From positions 124,001-188,000 of the forward strand of contig JANQSJ010000004.1 in assembly GCA_028284065.1 (NCBI GenBank): 64,000 nucleotides of DNA. The letters are read 5' to 3'. Source of the DNA: Parvularculaceae bacterium. Lineage in GTDB: Bacteria; Pseudomonadota; Alphaproteobacteria; Caulobacterales; Parvularculaceae. Each line of letters begins with the position of its first letter. Within the stretch, counting starts at the first letter, position 1. The notes beneath the pieces were generated by a model. That model ran no database searches and had not been told where the DNA came from. It saw nothing but the letters and a program-made list of their open reading frames with translations. Shown here piece after piece: positions 35,759 through 44,995 of this stretch. The position numbers were made by a program, and so were the translations under genes.

Positions 35759-36322
35759 ATGATCAACGTCCTCGCCTTCGCGTCGCGCCTCTTACGCGCG
35801 CATCGGCTTCCCCTCATCGCAGCGACAATGTCGGCGTTCGCCGGTTTCCTGAGCGCGGGCGCAGCCCACGCCGAGGTCCTGGCCTCGGGGCCTGATCACT
35901 ATCGCCTGCGCCACGAAGCCGTCGCCGCCGCGTCGCCTGACGCGGTCTGGCGTCGGCTCTTGCGGCCGCAGGACTGGTGGAACGGCGCCCACACCTTTTC
36001 CGGGGATGCGGCGAACCTCTCCCTAGACGCGGCGGCCGGCGGTCTGTGGACGGAGGAATGGGATGGCGGGTCGGTCGCGCACGGCCGGGTGCTGACCGTC
36101 ATTGACGGCGAGATGCTGCGCCTCGATGCGCCTTTTGGCCCCTTGCAGGGGCGCGCCGTCACCGTCGTCTGGACGATCACGGTCGCGCCGGCTGAGGACG
36201 GCGCCAGGATCACGTTTGATGAGATCGCAACGGGCGGCGCGGACAGCGCGCTTAACGCCCTTGCGCCTGCCGTCGACGGGGTGAAGGCCGAAGCGATCGC
36301 CCGGCTCGCCGCAATGGACTAA
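35759..36322 (+). CDS. Exported SRPBCC / polyketide-cyclase-like protein
   Basis: A 187-residue protein with an N-terminal signal peptide (cleavage likely after GAAHA near residue 41) and a START/SRPBCC fold: YRLRHEAVAAASPDAVWRRLLRPQDWWNGAHTFSGDAANL is the first strand-helix pair, and VVWTITVAPAEDGARITFDE a late strand pair. Such domains bind hydrophobic ligands. Divergent from the ALDH gene with about 180 bases between. The export signal is unusual for this fold. Ligand unknown. Confidence 0.8.
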   Translation: MINVLAFASRLLRAHRLPLIAATMSAFAGFLSAGAAHAEVLASGPDHYRLRHEAVAAASPDAVWRRLLRPQDWWNGAHTFSGDAANLSLDAAAGGLWTEEWDGGSVAHGRVLTVIDGEMLRLDAPFGPLQGRAVTVVWTITVAPAEDGARITFDEIATGGADSALNALAPAVDGVKAEAIARLAAMD

Positions 36323-36378
36323 CGCAAGAGCGGCAATCCGCGGCCAGCGCGCCGACGCAGCGCAATCGCCTGGGCTTG

Positions 36379-37779
36379 TCACCGCGGCCCCAGCATATTC
36401 TCTGGCCGGACGATGGCGTCGAAGTCCTCCGCTGGCACGCCGTCGGCGATCGCTTCCTCGCGTAGGGTCGTGCCGTTCTTGTGCGCCGCCTTGGCGATCT
36501 TCGCTGCGCGGTCATAGCCGTATTTCTCTTTCAACGGCGTCACGAGCATCAGCGAGTTCTTCAGTCCCTTCTCGATATTGTCGAGCCGCGGTTCGATCCC
36601 CACGACGCATTTCTCCGTGAACGACACGGCTGCGTCCGCCATCAGCCGCACCGACTGCAGAAAGTTGTAGCTCATCATCGGATTGAAGACGTTGAGCTCG
36701 AAATGGCCCTGGCTGCCGGCGAATTTGATCGCCGCGTCATTACCCATGACATGGGCGCAGACTTGCGTCAGCGCCTCGCACTGCGTCGGATTCACCTTGC
36801 CCGGCATGATCGACGAGCCAGGCTCATTCTCCGGCAGCGCCAGCTCTCCGAGGCCGGAGCGCGGACCCGAGCCGAGGAAACGGATGTCGTTGGCGATCTT
36901 GAAGAGGGACGCCGCGACCGTGGCGATGGCGCCATGGCTCATCACCATTGCGTCATGCGCTGCGAGCGCCTCGAACTTGTTAGGGGCGGTCGTGAATTTC
37001 ATTCCCGTGATCGCCGCGATCCTGTCCGCCACCATCTCGTCAAAGCCGGGCGGCGAGGCGAGGCCGGTGCCGACGGCGGTGCCGCCTTGCGCAAGCTGCA
37101 TTAGCGCCGACATGGTGCTCTCGATACGGCAAATCCCGTTTCCGACCTGCGCGGCGTAGCCGGAAAACTCCTGGCCCAGCGTGATTGGCGTTGCGTCCTG
37201 CGTATGCGTGCGGCCGATCTTGATGATGTCCTTCCATGCCTGCGCCTTGTCGTTGAGGGCGTTGCGGAGCTGCTGCAGGGCCGGCATGAGCCGATGCTCA
37301 ATTTCCTCCGCACACGCAATATGCATCGCCGTGGGGAAGGTGTCGTTCGATGACTGGCTCATATTGCAGTGGTCGTTCGGGTGAACGGGGGTCTTCGAGC
37401 CGATCTCGCCGCCGAGAAACTCAATCGCCCGGTTCGCGATCACTTCATTGGCGTTCATGTTCGACTGGGTGCCGGAGCCCGTCTGCCAGACCACGAGGGG
37501 GAAATGGTCGTCGAGCTTGCCTTCGATGACTTCCTGCGCCGCCTCAACGATGGCTTTTCCAAGTTTGTCGTCGAGTTTGCCGAGCGCCATGTTCGTCTCG
37601 GCGGCGGCGCGTTTGACGATTCCAAGGGCGCGCACGATTGGCGCCGGCTGCCGCTCCCAGCCTATCTTGAAGTTGCCAAGCGAGCGTTGCGCCTGAGCGC
37701 CCCAGTACCTGTCCGCCGGCACCTCGATCTCTCCCATGGTGTCGGTTTCAATGCGGGTTTCCGGTGTGCGGCTGGCCAT
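36379..37779 (-). CDS. fumC: Fumarate hydratase, class II
   Basis: A 466-residue TCA-cycle enzyme interconverting fumarate and malate, iron-free homotetramer. Signature: [16 protein letters not shown] (fumarate lyase motif), with [41 protein letters not shown] and [17 protein letters not shown]. Length is normal and the start ATG at 37779 opens [21 protein letters not shown], as in other FumCs. Monocistronic by layout. Confidence 0.97.
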   Translation of the reverse strand: MASRTPETRIETDTMGEIEVPADRYWGAQAQRSLGNFKIGWERQPAPIVRALGIVKRAAAETNMALGKLDDKLGKAIVEAAQEVIEGKLDDHFPLVVWQTGSGTQSNMNANEVIANRAIEFLGGEIGSKTPVHPNDHCNMSQSSNDTFPTAMHIACAEEIEHRLMPALQQLRNALNDKAQAWKDIIKIGRTHTQDATPITLGQEFSGYAAQVGNGICRIESTMSALMQLAQGGTAVGTGLASPPGFDEMVADRIAAITGMKFTTAPNKFEALAAHDAMVMSHGAIATVAASLFKIANDIRFLGSGPRSGLGELALPENEPGSSIMPGKVNPTQCEALTQVCAHVMGNDAAIKFAGSQGHFELNVFNPMMSYNFLQSVRLMADAAVSFTEKCVVGIEPRLDNIEKGLKNSLMLVTPLKEKYGYDRAAKIAKAAHKNGTTLREEAIADGVPAEDFDAIVRPENMLGPR

Positions 37780-37977
37780 GGCGGCGGGCTCCTGTGAAAT
37801 CGTCTATGCTTCGCCCGCGTTATAGCCGCGCCGGTCCGGCAGACAACGCGCAGGGGCAGGGGCCGCGCCATGTCTCCGCCAATCGACCAGGACGCCTATG
37901 ACGCCGGTGAAAACCGGAGTCCAGCAGCGCACTCATCTGGGCGAAATTCGGTGACCAGCGTCACACGCGCACAACAC

Positions 37978-37993
37978 CCCGGCTTTCGCCGGG
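37978..37993 (-). terminator. GAAA-tetraloop hairpin downstream of the truncated TPR gene
   Basis: Read on the minus strand, CCCGGC-GAAA-GCCGGG forms a six-pair GC stem with a stable GNRA loop, followed by GTGTTGTG. The U-tract is poor, so intrinsic termination is uncertain. It lies between the TPR fragment's stop and fumC. Confidence 0.4.
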
Positions 37994-38018
37994 ATAAGCG
38001 GGCAACAAATGGCAGGGC

Positions 38019-38776
38019 TCAAGAGCCGCCAGTCGGATCCAGGGGCGCGCGTTGTATTTCGAACGGGTCCAGCCCCAGCTTGGCGCGCTCGCCATTCATA
38101 TGGGTTTCGATGCTGTCGAGAACCGATTTGAACCGCTTTTCGTCGCTGAGTTGATGAAACACCGGGTTTCGTCCGTATGCCGCGCTGCCGCCATGCTCGT
38201 CGATGGCCGCTTCGATGACGCTGAAAGCGCCATCCTCGTCGCCGGTGAGCGTCAGAAACTCCGCCCATTCGACCATCTTCTCCTGCAGGTGATTGCGTGA
38301 AATCTTCGCCTGTTCGTAGGCGTCGGCCGCGAATGCGATCGTTTCGTCCGCCATCGGATGCTCAAGGGCTGAAAACGCGGCAATTAAGTGAACATAATTC
38401 GGATCGAGGAAGAATCTTCGATAGCTTTCGAGGTCGCCGAATTTTTCGTCGAAAAATTCGGCGATTTCAGACCAACTCCGCGTTTCATACAGCGCTTGAA
38501 GGTAGATCTCCTGGGCGCGACTGAATTCGGGCCGGGCCGCGGCGTTTGCTTCCGCTTGCCGAACCGCCTCTGTGGCCTTTCCCTGGGCCAAAAGCGCGTA
38601 AGGGTGGAACTGCGTCACCGCATCGTCCGCCAGCACCTCCGCGGCGGCGCCCATCCGTAGGCGGTCAATCGTGCGTCTTTGGGGCACGCGCGGATCAATG
38701 TTGTCGCCGGTGACATTGAGCGCCGCCTCCAATTGCTCTATCGCCTCGGCCAGTCGTCCCTGCTGAGCGAAGGTTT
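38019..38776 (-). pseudogene. 5'-truncated TPR protein (C-terminal part)
   Basis: The open frame runs from a stop at about 38777 to the TGA at 38019. Its first residues (TFAQQGRLAEAIEQLEAALNVTG) are the middle of a TPR, with no ATG or ribosome site in front; the first possible start is a TTG at 38732. The rest is helical-repeat sequence ending HMNGERAKLGLDPFEIQ, which resembles the C-terminal ends of winged-helix/TPR regulators. The N-terminal part is missing, either deleted or cut by a frameshift. The 220 bases upstream hold no matching coding sequence that I can see. Alternatively a short TPR protein begins at the TTG. Confidence 0.5.
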
Positions 38777-38954
38777 AACATGGGAACGGTGCGGCGCAAA
38801 AACCTCGCCGGCGCCCGGTCTTCAGACAACGCGCACGGACACGGGCGCGCGGCGGGTTAGCTGACCGCCCTGTCCGAGGCAGGGGGGCCAATGGAGCTTT
38901 CGTCGCCCCGACGATGCGGGCTTCGTAGAGGTTCACAAAACCCGCCCGCATGGC

Positions 38955-39617
38955 TCATTCATCGTCGGCCCGTTCTCGTGGCATGACGGTCGGCAAGGGT
39001 TCGCTCCGTGGGCTCCGCTTGTCCCGGCGCCTGTACTGGCTTTGATACGCGCGCCGTTGCTTTGCGACCTCATACAGGATGATCCCGGACGACGTCGCCA
39101 GATTCATGCTTTCGATCATACCGAACATGGGAATGGAGACGCACAATTCACTGCGTTCCACGGCGAGATCGCTGATCCCTCGACCCTCGTTGCCAAACCA
39201 CACCGCGAGTTTGGCATGCTCCGTATAGTCACATTCATCCAGGTAGAGATTGCTCTTCCCTTTTACGTGGGGTGACGTCGCAATCGACACAAAACCATTG
39301 ACCTCCAGATGCTGGAGGCATGATTCGGTGTCGCCGAAGCGTTTCACGAACGTCCACTTCACCGCCGACGCCGACGCCTTCGAGAGCGACCGCCTATCGC
39401 GTAAGTCTTCCCAGTCGTCCGGAAGTCCGCCGCGCTTGTCGACGACGTAGACCTTCTCAACGCCTAGAGCGTTTACGTTCCGGATGACGGTGCCGATGTT
39501 TCGAATATCGGACGGGTTTTCGAGAACCGCGATCAGGTTCTTGCAACGAAAGTCCTTAATCGCGTCCGCGCGTTTTCGGATCCTGGCGCGTTTTTGATTC
39601 TGTTTTTCTTCTTCCAT
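38955..39617 (-). CDS. RNA 2'-O-methyltransferase, TrmH/SpoU family
   Basis: A 220-residue SPOUT protein. Motifs: AVLENPSDIRNIGTVIRNVNALGVEKVYVVD (motif 1 with conserved Asn and Arg), VWFGNEGRGISDLAVE (motif 2) and VSIPMFGMIESMNLATSSGIILYEV (motif 3, trefoil knot). Compared with TrmJ it has a Lys/Arg-rich N-terminus (EEEKQNQKRARIRKRADAIKDF) and a basic tail, both apt for RNA binding. Its codons are clearly more AT-rich than neighbours, which, with the broken gene beside it, suggests recent transfer. Probable target tRNA, not determined. Confidence 0.88.
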   Translation of the reverse strand: MEEEKQNQKRARIRKRADAIKDFRCKNLIAVLENPSDIRNIGTVIRNVNALGVEKVYVVDKRGGLPDDWEDLRDRRSLSKASASAVKWTFVKRFGDTESCLQHLEVNGFVSIATSPHVKGKSNLYLDECDYTEHAKLAVWFGNEGRGISDLAVERSELCVSIPMFGMIESMNLATSSGIILYEVAKQRRAYQSQYRRRDKRSPRSEPLPTVMPRERADDE

Positions 39618-39716
39618 TCGACGGTTTCATCTTATCTAAATAGGCCAGTCTACGAATTGAAAAAGTCGATGTATCGCCTGGTTGCGGCTGGCGCTGAAGG
39701 GCGCCGCGAACTGGCG

Positions 39717-40661
39717 CTAGACCGCCCGCGGCCTGCGCGGTTCGCCGACGCCGCACTCGAGCGCTGATCTGTCCCACCTGGCGCGGTCCGCCGCAGCCTC
39801 ATAGGTGGCCTGAAGGAAGCCCATAAGCGCGGTATGCGGGTTCGCAGATGTTGCGACGGCCGCATACGGAAGGATATACTCGCCTAGCTCCTTGTGGAAG
39901 TAGGCATCCGGATGGCCCGGGTCCTGATCGCCGAAGCCGTCCGGCGTCGGATAGGCGTAGCAGTAGAACGCGGCCTCTTCGACGCCGCCGCCGCCGGGCC
40001 AGAAACCCGCCGAAGAGACTTCGTGGGAATACGCTTCGCGCGTCACCTCGTCGGGGAGGGCGGGGAAGCCGCCGGGGTGCAACGGCGCGGTGCGGCCCGA
40101 AAAGCGCGTGACGGCGAGGTCAAAGCTGCCCCAGAAAAGGTGCGACGGGCTGGATTTGCCAAGGAAGCCCGTCCGGAATGTGCGGAACGTTCTGTCAACG
40201 GACAATAAAGCGCGGTGAAAATCGCGCGCCGCGTCCGGGTCATAGGCGCCGCCGTCCGTCTGCTTGCGAAAAGGCGTAGCGTCCGGCACCTCGTTCGGCG
40301 CGCCGTGCATGTCGCAGTCAGCGCCAATCTCACGCACCGCCTCGACAAAGGCCGCATGAAAATCCGCCACCGGCATCGCCGCCAGCGGGACCTGAACCTC
40401 CCGGCCGTCGCTCGCCAACACCTTCAGCGCGTGATCCACAAAGTCGAATACTACTTCATAGGCGGCGTCGGGGCCGTAAACGGTCGATGTCGTGAGGCCT
40501 CGCGGCGTCACATAGAACGTCGCCTGCCATGAATGGTTCATCCATGGCGTCAGCGCGAGGCGGAACTTGCCGACGATCTGCAGCTGCATGTGCAGGCTTT
40601 GCCCGGTTTCGCGCCACCGCGTGAAAGGAATCTCCGGCCAGTAAATCGATTTAGAGGTCAT
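39717..40661 (-). CDS. DUF5996 family protein
   Basis: A 314-residue cytosolic protein. It opens IYWPEIPFTRWRETGQSLHMQLQIVGKFRLA and has WMNHSWQATFYVTPRGLTTSTV, FRTFRTGFLGKSSPSHLFWGSFDLAVTRFSGR and ASSAGFWPGGG-like segments, which I recognise as the DUF5996 pattern with conserved Trp and His residues. No catalytic role is known for the family. It lies on the same strand as sspB, 142 bases apart. Start ATG at 40661. Full length as far as I can judge. Confidence 0.8.
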   Translation of the reverse strand: MTSKSIYWPEIPFTRWRETGQSLHMQLQIVGKFRLALTPWMNHSWQATFYVTPRGLTTSTVYGPDAAYEVVFDFVDHALKVLASDGREVQVPLAAMPVADFHAAFVEAVREIGADCDMHGAPNEVPDATPFRKQTDGGAYDPDAARDFHRALLSVDRTFRTFRTGFLGKSSPSHLFWGSFDLAVTRFSGRTAPLHPGGFPALPDEVTREAYSHEVSSAGFWPGGGGVEEAAFYCYAYPTPDGFGDQDPGHPDAYFHKELGEYILPYAAVATSANPHTALMGFLQATYEAAADRARWDRSALECGVGEPRRPRAV

Positions 40662-40803
40662 TGGGCGCCTTCTATTGCGATGGGGCGCCTGCTTGCGAGA
40701 GCGCTCGCGGGCGCGCGGCGAAACTCAGGCGGTCGATTCTCGGGGACGGCGCGGCGTTCGCTGGGATGGGGAGCGCCGCCGCGTCGCAAGGCGCGATGCG
40801 CCT

Positions 40804-41292
40804 TCACTTCTTGCGGAACGCGTCAAGGCTGACGACGTCCGCCGAGCCATCTTCGGCTGGCGCCTCGGAATCGTCTTTCGCCGCGGCGTCGGCCGCCTCA
40901 TCCGATGGCGGCGTATCAGCGCCCGGGGGCTCGGCGTGGGACGCAAAGCGAAGTTCGAATTGAGCGCTCGGGTCGGCGAATGTGGCGACCGCTGAGAACG
41001 GCACTTCGAGCCGAGACGGCTCGCCCTTGAACCATAGCGTCACGCCGAACTTGTGTTCCTCGACCTGAAGGTCCTTGAACTGATGCTGCAGGACGATTGT
41101 CATGCGTTCAGGATAGGTGTCGAGAAGGTCATCGGGGATCGACACGCCGGGCGCGGTTGTTAGGAACTCAATATAGAAATGATGCTCGCCGGGCGCCGCG
41201 CCGAGTTCCTGCGTCACGTGCAGGACATCATGAACGACCCGACGAAGCGCGTCGTCCATCAGGCCTGCGTAGTCAAGTTCGACGTCGCTCAC
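40804..41292 (-). CDS. sspB: SspB-like ClpXP adaptor protein
   Basis: A 162-residue protein. N-terminal helix LDYAGLMDDALRRVVHDVLHVTQELG and strands HHFYIEFLTTAPGVSIPDDLLDTYPERMTIVLQHQF match the alphaproteobacterial SspB fold, which grips ssrA-tagged proteins. The acidic linker (about 115-150) and C-terminal VVSLDAFRKK, like the ClpX-docking tail of SspB, deliver cargo to ClpXP. Start: GTG at 41292 with GGGAG nine bases before; the longer frame upstream is not protein-like. The tmRNA gene, which makes the tag, is about 400 bases upstream on the same strand. Confidence 0.9.
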   Translation of the reverse strand: MSDVELDYAGLMDDALRRVVHDVLHVTQELGAAPGEHHFYIEFLTTAPGVSIPDDLLDTYPERMTIVLQHQFKDLQVEEHKFGVTLWFKGEPSRLEVPFSAVATFADPSAQFELRFASHAEPPGADTPPSDEAADAAAKDDSEAPAEDGSADVVSLDAFRKK

Positions 41293-41681
41293 GTGTTTTC
41301 GCTCCCGCTGAAAACTCGTCCCGGCCGAGACTCTTGGTCGGCGCGCACCGGCCTTTTGCGCGTAATCCTTACGCGGCGGCGCTGCACGCGGCGACACTGT
41401 GCGATCGACTGGATTTTCGCCAGAGCCGCAGTCGTCAACGGACGCTGGTAGCCGGCGAGAGTAGCGAACGCAATGGCGGAGGCCGATATACGCCACATAT
41501 CGCCAAGGCGCCTCGGTCGGCCATCGCAGCGAGAGGCCGGTGGTTCAGGGCTAAGTCGGGAGATAATCCCCGGCTTCTGTCGCCAGGCGCGCCATATCGG
41601 CCACGGCCGATATGGCCATCTTAGGGCTCCGGCGCCCTAACCGGCCATCGCGTGCGAATTCCTGTCATTGTCCGCCATTTA
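41293..41681. other. Gene-free stretch between sspB and ssrA with stable hairpins
   Basis: No protein gene is seen. It holds a perfect 12-base-arm palindrome (GCCATATCGGCC at 41591-41602, GGCCGATATGGC at 41605-41616), a second hairpin (TTAGGGC at 41621-41627, GCCCTAA at 41634-41640), and a 33-base near-copy (41558-41590) of the 3' segment of the tmRNA coding piece. The sspB promoter must also be here. Confidence 0.6.
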
Positions 41682-42050
41682 GGGAATAGTCCCCGGCTTC
41701 TGTTGCCAGGCGCCGGGGGAGCCCCGCCTAGCCTTGGAAAGAGGCTAGGGCTTTAAGAGCGAATTCACTTAAGCCGCATTACGCAGCCAGAGCGAACTCT
41801 TCCGAGTAGTTGTCATTTGCAACTATTCAATTTGGCCCAATAACGGAGGCCATCCGGGCGAAAGCGCAGTCTTTACACGTTCGTCGATCCTGTTTCGGCC
41901 CCGCCGCAATCCTCCGATCCGCTGCTGTTCAGCCGCCGCTGTTCAGCCGTCGTCGAAGGCCTCTGGTGGAGCCGCCGGGTACCGCCCCCGGGTCCGATCC
42001 GCTTATTACACAGGCCATTTATCGCCATAGCCGGCACGCCGGCCTGACCA
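41682..42050 (-). ncRNA. ssrA: tmRNA, circularly permuted two-piece form
   Basis: Read on the minus strand. The acceptor piece (about 42050-41964) ends in the T-arm and acceptor strand GGCTCCACCA, CCA encoded, at 41964. An intervening segment (41963-41903) follows. The coding piece starts with GGGGCCGAAACAGGATCGACG at 41902; its GGGGCC pairs with the GGCTCC of the acceptor piece. The tag frame is 41820-41782, GCA to GCG, giving ANDNYSEEFALAA, with TAA at 41781-41779. Pseudoknot stems follow, for example CCTAGCC/GGCTAGG and CCCCGGC/GCCGGGG. This rescues stalled ribosomes and tags nascent chains for ClpXP. Outer ends, especially the 5' end, are approximate. Permutation is a hallmark of alphaproteobacteria. 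Confidence 0.9.
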
Positions 42051-42208
42051 ACATAAGCGCCAAAGGTTGACGATAAAAGAGGCGCGGCGCGAGCGGGCCG
42101 CAGCCCCATGAAAAGACTGTCAAATGTTTGTAACTTCTATGCATTATGTGCGCGCTGGCGTGAGCCGGCGGCATGCGGCGGCTGTTCGATGGAACTGGGG
42201 ACCGAAGG

Positions 42209-42451
42209 GTGGACGGGCAGGATTTCAAGAAATGGCGCCGGCGCCTGAAGCTATCGCAAAAAGACGCCGCCGACGCGCTCGGCCTGAAGCGGCGGATGAT
42301 CCAGTATTATGAAAAGGGCGAACGCGACGGCGAAAAAGTGAAGATCCCTCTCGCCGTTAGGCTCGCCTGCTTTGCGATCGCAGAAGGCGTTGCGGACTAC
42401 AACGGTCCGACGCGCAAGGTGAAACGCCGCGATCCGCCAGCGTCGGAATAG
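42209..42451 (+). CDS. Small helix-turn-helix DNA-binding protein
   Basis: An 80-residue Xre-like protein: FKKWRRRLKLSQKDAADALGLKRRMIQYYEKGERDG contains the HTH (SQKDAADALGLKRRMIQYYEKG), followed by KIPLAVRLACFAIAEGVADYNGP. This compact form is common and conserved in alphaproteobacteria, usually unlinked to phage. Start: GTG at 42209 with GGGGA about eight bases before; an ATG at 42173 is possible. It is divergent from ssrA. Targets unknown. Confidence 0.8.
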   Translation: MDGQDFKKWRRRLKLSQKDAADALGLKRRMIQYYEKGERDGEKVKIPLAVRLACFAIAEGVADYNGPTRKVKRRDPPASE

Positions 42452-42474
42452 CTTGTTGGCCGCGTTTCCGACCT

Positions 42475-43977
42475 TCATTCCTGCGGAGAGGCGCTGAGCG
42501 GCAGGTCTTCCACCGTCTCCGCCGCGGCGCCGGGGTCTGCGTCCGATGCGCGGGTCGGCTCGTCGAAAGCCGGCTCGGGAAGCGGAATCGCGCCCTCGCG
42601 GTATGCCTTATAGGTAAAAGGGTCCTCGAAGCGGCTCACCATGGCGACATTGGCGCGGATCGTCGCCGCTTCCGGGTGGTTGGCCGCGGCCCTGAGGCGT
42701 TGCAAGGCCGCATCGCCGGCCTCGCCAAGCTCAAAGCGAAGGTAGCCATAGTCGAAGTCCTCCGCGGAGACCGCGCCGGACAGAAGCCTTTGTTCCTGAT
42801 TGCGCGCGGAAATCCGCCAGGGGTCGATGAGCGGCGTTCCTGCGGCGAGGAGCGCAACGGCTGTGATGGCGGCGAGGCCCGCATTCATTTTCGAGGTGGC
42901 GGGCATCCAGAGATCGTCGCGGGACAAGGCTTCGCCAATAACGCTCGCGACCGCGGCGGCGGCGTGGAGGGCGGCGATCCCCACAGCCCCAAGGGCCATT
43001 AACCGCATCGGCGTCAGGCCATAGGCGTCGACGCGGACCCCGAGGCCCTGATAGGCGAAATACGCGAATATGGGCGCTGCGAGCAGTGTCAAAGCCGTGG
43101 GCGCGCGCAGCCAGACCGGCGGCGGGCCTCCGTGGCCGCTCTGGCGGACGCCATTGAACGCGAGCCAAATGAGCGCGACCCACGCTATGAGCGCCGCCGT
43201 CGGCGAAGGGCCGCGAAATGCGGCCCATGGTCCTGACGTCGCCGCGACGCCGATGAGCGCCATGGAAACGGCCGCGATGACCGGCGTCGCCCATCGAGAC
43301 GCCCAGACCGCAAGAAACCTCAACGCGCCGAGCGCCGCGCCGCGGCCCCTGAGGACGCCGATCATAAATCCTGCGAGCGCGCCGAGGACCGGCCCTGCGG
43401 CCCAGGCGTAGGGCGCGGCAATTCCGATCGCAGCCGCCGCACGGTCTCCCGCCGCCATCGCGCCGATCCCGAGCGCCGCGGCCGCGGGCAGAAGCAGGAG
43501 CGCGCTCGCCGCGAGCACGAGAGGGATCGTCAGCGCATGCATGAAGAAAGCGGCGTCCGCCGCGCCCGGGTCGTCCTCGTCCGCGCCGTGCCTCAGGCCA
43601 TAGGCCTTGACGAGCGCGATGAGCAAATAGGCGCCAAGCGGCGCCGCGGCGCCGAACCAGGCCGCCGCGGGCAGCGTCGATTTGCGGCCGAGCGGGTCGC
43701 CCGCGGCGAGGCTCATCCAGTAAGCGGGGCCGGCGGCGAGGGCGGCGACGGCGAGCGCCGCCAGGAGCGGGCGCACGCGGTCGCGTCTCTCAACGAGGAA
43801 GGCGTAGACCCCGGCGAAGGCGGCGAGGAAAAAGAGGGCGCCCGACGCCGGCCCCGGCGCCATGACGCCGAGGCGAAAATAGGAGACCGCGCCCGCAGCC
43901 GCGCCGGCGAGCGCGCCCGCAAGGACGCTCCATCCGACGACCCCGCGGCCGACTTCGTTCATGCTGGCGCGACTCAT
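42475..43977 (-). CDS. Multi-pass membrane protein, DUF4153-like
   Basis: A 500-residue protein with roughly twelve hydrophobic segments between residues 15 and 375, then a soluble C-terminal part (about 380-500) with an acidic, Ala/Pro-rich end. The segment [25 protein letters not shown] resembles the YGLTxxR motif of DUF4153 proteins. The gene is Ala/Gly-rich, as are most membrane proteins of this genome. Start ATG at 43977, after GAGGGG. Divergent from thyA. Function unknown. Confidence 0.7.
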   Translation of the reverse strand: MSRASMNEVGRGVVGWSVLAGALAGAAAGAVSYFRLGVMAPGPASGALFFLAAFAGVYAFLVERRDRVRPLLAALAVAALAAGPAYWMSLAAGDPLGRKSTLPAAAWFGAAAPLGAYLLIALVKAYGLRHGADEDDPGAADAAFFMHALTIPLVLAASALLLLPAAAALGIGAMAAGDRAAAAIGIAAPYAWAAGPVLGALAGFMIGVLRGRGAALGALRFLAVWASRWATPVIAAVSMALIGVAATSGPWAAFRGPSPTAALIAWVALIWLAFNGVRQSGHGGPPPVWLRAPTALTLLAAPIFAYFAYQGLGVRVDAYGLTPMRLMALGAVGIAALHAAAAVASVIGEALSRDDLWMPATSKMNAGLAAITAVALLAAGTPLIDPWRISARNQEQRLLSGAVSAEDFDYGYLRFELGEAGDAALQRLRAAANHPEAATIRANVAMVSRFEDPFTYKAYREGAIPLPEPAFDEPTRASDADPGAAAETVEDLPLSASPQE

Positions 43978-44134
43978 CCCAAATACCCCTCAGGCGCACT
44001 ATATCAGGCGCGGTCGCGCCAGCGCCAGCGGGGCGCGCGGCGCGTGGTTTTCCCCATGGCGGCGCGGGCGGGCTGGCGCGCCCCTCGGCGCTTTGACAAG
44101 ACAGGCGCGCCGGCAGGGCGAGGAGACGGGCGGC

Positions 44135-44995
44135 ATGAGCGTAGCGGCGATCAGCGAGCGGCCAGTGACGAGATGCGACAATCCATTCGACGCGGCGTAC
44201 CTCCTTCTGCTTCGCCACGTGCTTGCTGAGGGCCATGATCGCGCCGACAGGACCGGCGTCGGCGCGCGGTCCGTTTTCGGCCATCAAATGCGGTTCGACC
44301 TTTCTGCCGGGTTTCCCCTCCTGACGACCAAGAGATTACACGTTAAATCAATCGTGCACGAACTTTTATGGTTCCTCGCCGGCGACGCGAACATTAAATA
44401 CCTCAATGACCATGGCGTCACGATATGGGACGAGTGGGCCGATGAAAACGGCGATCTCGGCCCTGTTTACGGACGGCAGTGGCGCTCCTGGCCGACGCCG
44501 GGCGGCGGGTCCATCGATCAGCTCGCGGACCTTATCGCGCGCCTTAAAGAGGATCCCTATTCGCGCCGGCATGTGGTGACCGCATGGAACCCTGCTGACA
44601 TCCCAAGAATGGCGCTGCCGCCCTGCCATTGCCTGTTTCAGTTTTTCGTGCGCGAGGAGGAAGGCGAGAAAGTTCTTTCCTGCCAGCTCTACCAGCGCTC
44701 CGCGGACGTCTTCCTCGGCGTGCCCTTTAATATCGCGTCCTATGCGCTGCTGACGTCGATGGCGGCGCAGGCGATCGGCGCGCGGGCCGGCGAGTTCGTG
44801 CATACTTTCGGCGACGTTCATCTCTACCACAATCACTTCGATCAGGCTGAGCTGCAGCTCTCGCGCGCGGCGGCGGCCCCGCCACGGCTTGAGTTGAACC
44901 CCGATATCAAAAACCTTTTCGCTTTCCGATATGAAGATATTCGGTTTGCTGACTATAATCCTGCGCCAGCCATCAAGGCGCCGATCGCGGTATGA
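44135..44995 (+). CDS. thyA: Thymidylate synthase
   Basis: A 286-residue enzyme making dTMP from dUMP with methylene-THF. Seen: [20 protein letters not shown] (dUMP phosphate Arg), [20 protein letters not shown], the active-site Cys164 in PPCHCLFQF, and [22 protein letters not shown] 20-residue N-terminal extension precedes the usual start of the domain. Start ATG at 44135, with GAGGAG about eleven bases before. Its TGA overlaps the folA ATG (ATGA), which couples dTMP synthesis to dihydrofolate recycling. Confidence 0.97.
   Translation: MSVAAISERPVTRCDNPFDAAYLLLLRHVLAEGHDRADRTGVGARSVFGHQMRFDLSAGFPLLTTKRLHVKSIVHELLWFLAGDANIKYLNDHGVTIWDEWADENGDLGPVYGRQWRSWPTPGGGSIDQLADLIARLKEDPYSRRHVVTAWNPADIPRMALPPCHCLFQFFVREEEGEKVLSCQLYQRSADVFLGVPFNIASYALLTSMAAQAIGARAGEFVHTFGDVHLYHNHFDQAELQLSRAAAAPPRLELNPDIKNLFAFRYEDIRFADYNPAPAIKAPIAV

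Noticed and set aside
37840-38825. Shared 13-mer CAGACAACGCGCA upstream of fumC and beside the broken TPR gene
   Set aside because: Too short and without flanking similarity; chance match is possible.
41930-41963. Short tandem repeat (GCTGTTCAGCCG) near 41930-41950
   Set aside because: It lies in the removed intervening segment of the tmRNA; only two units, no sign of a CRISPR-like array.
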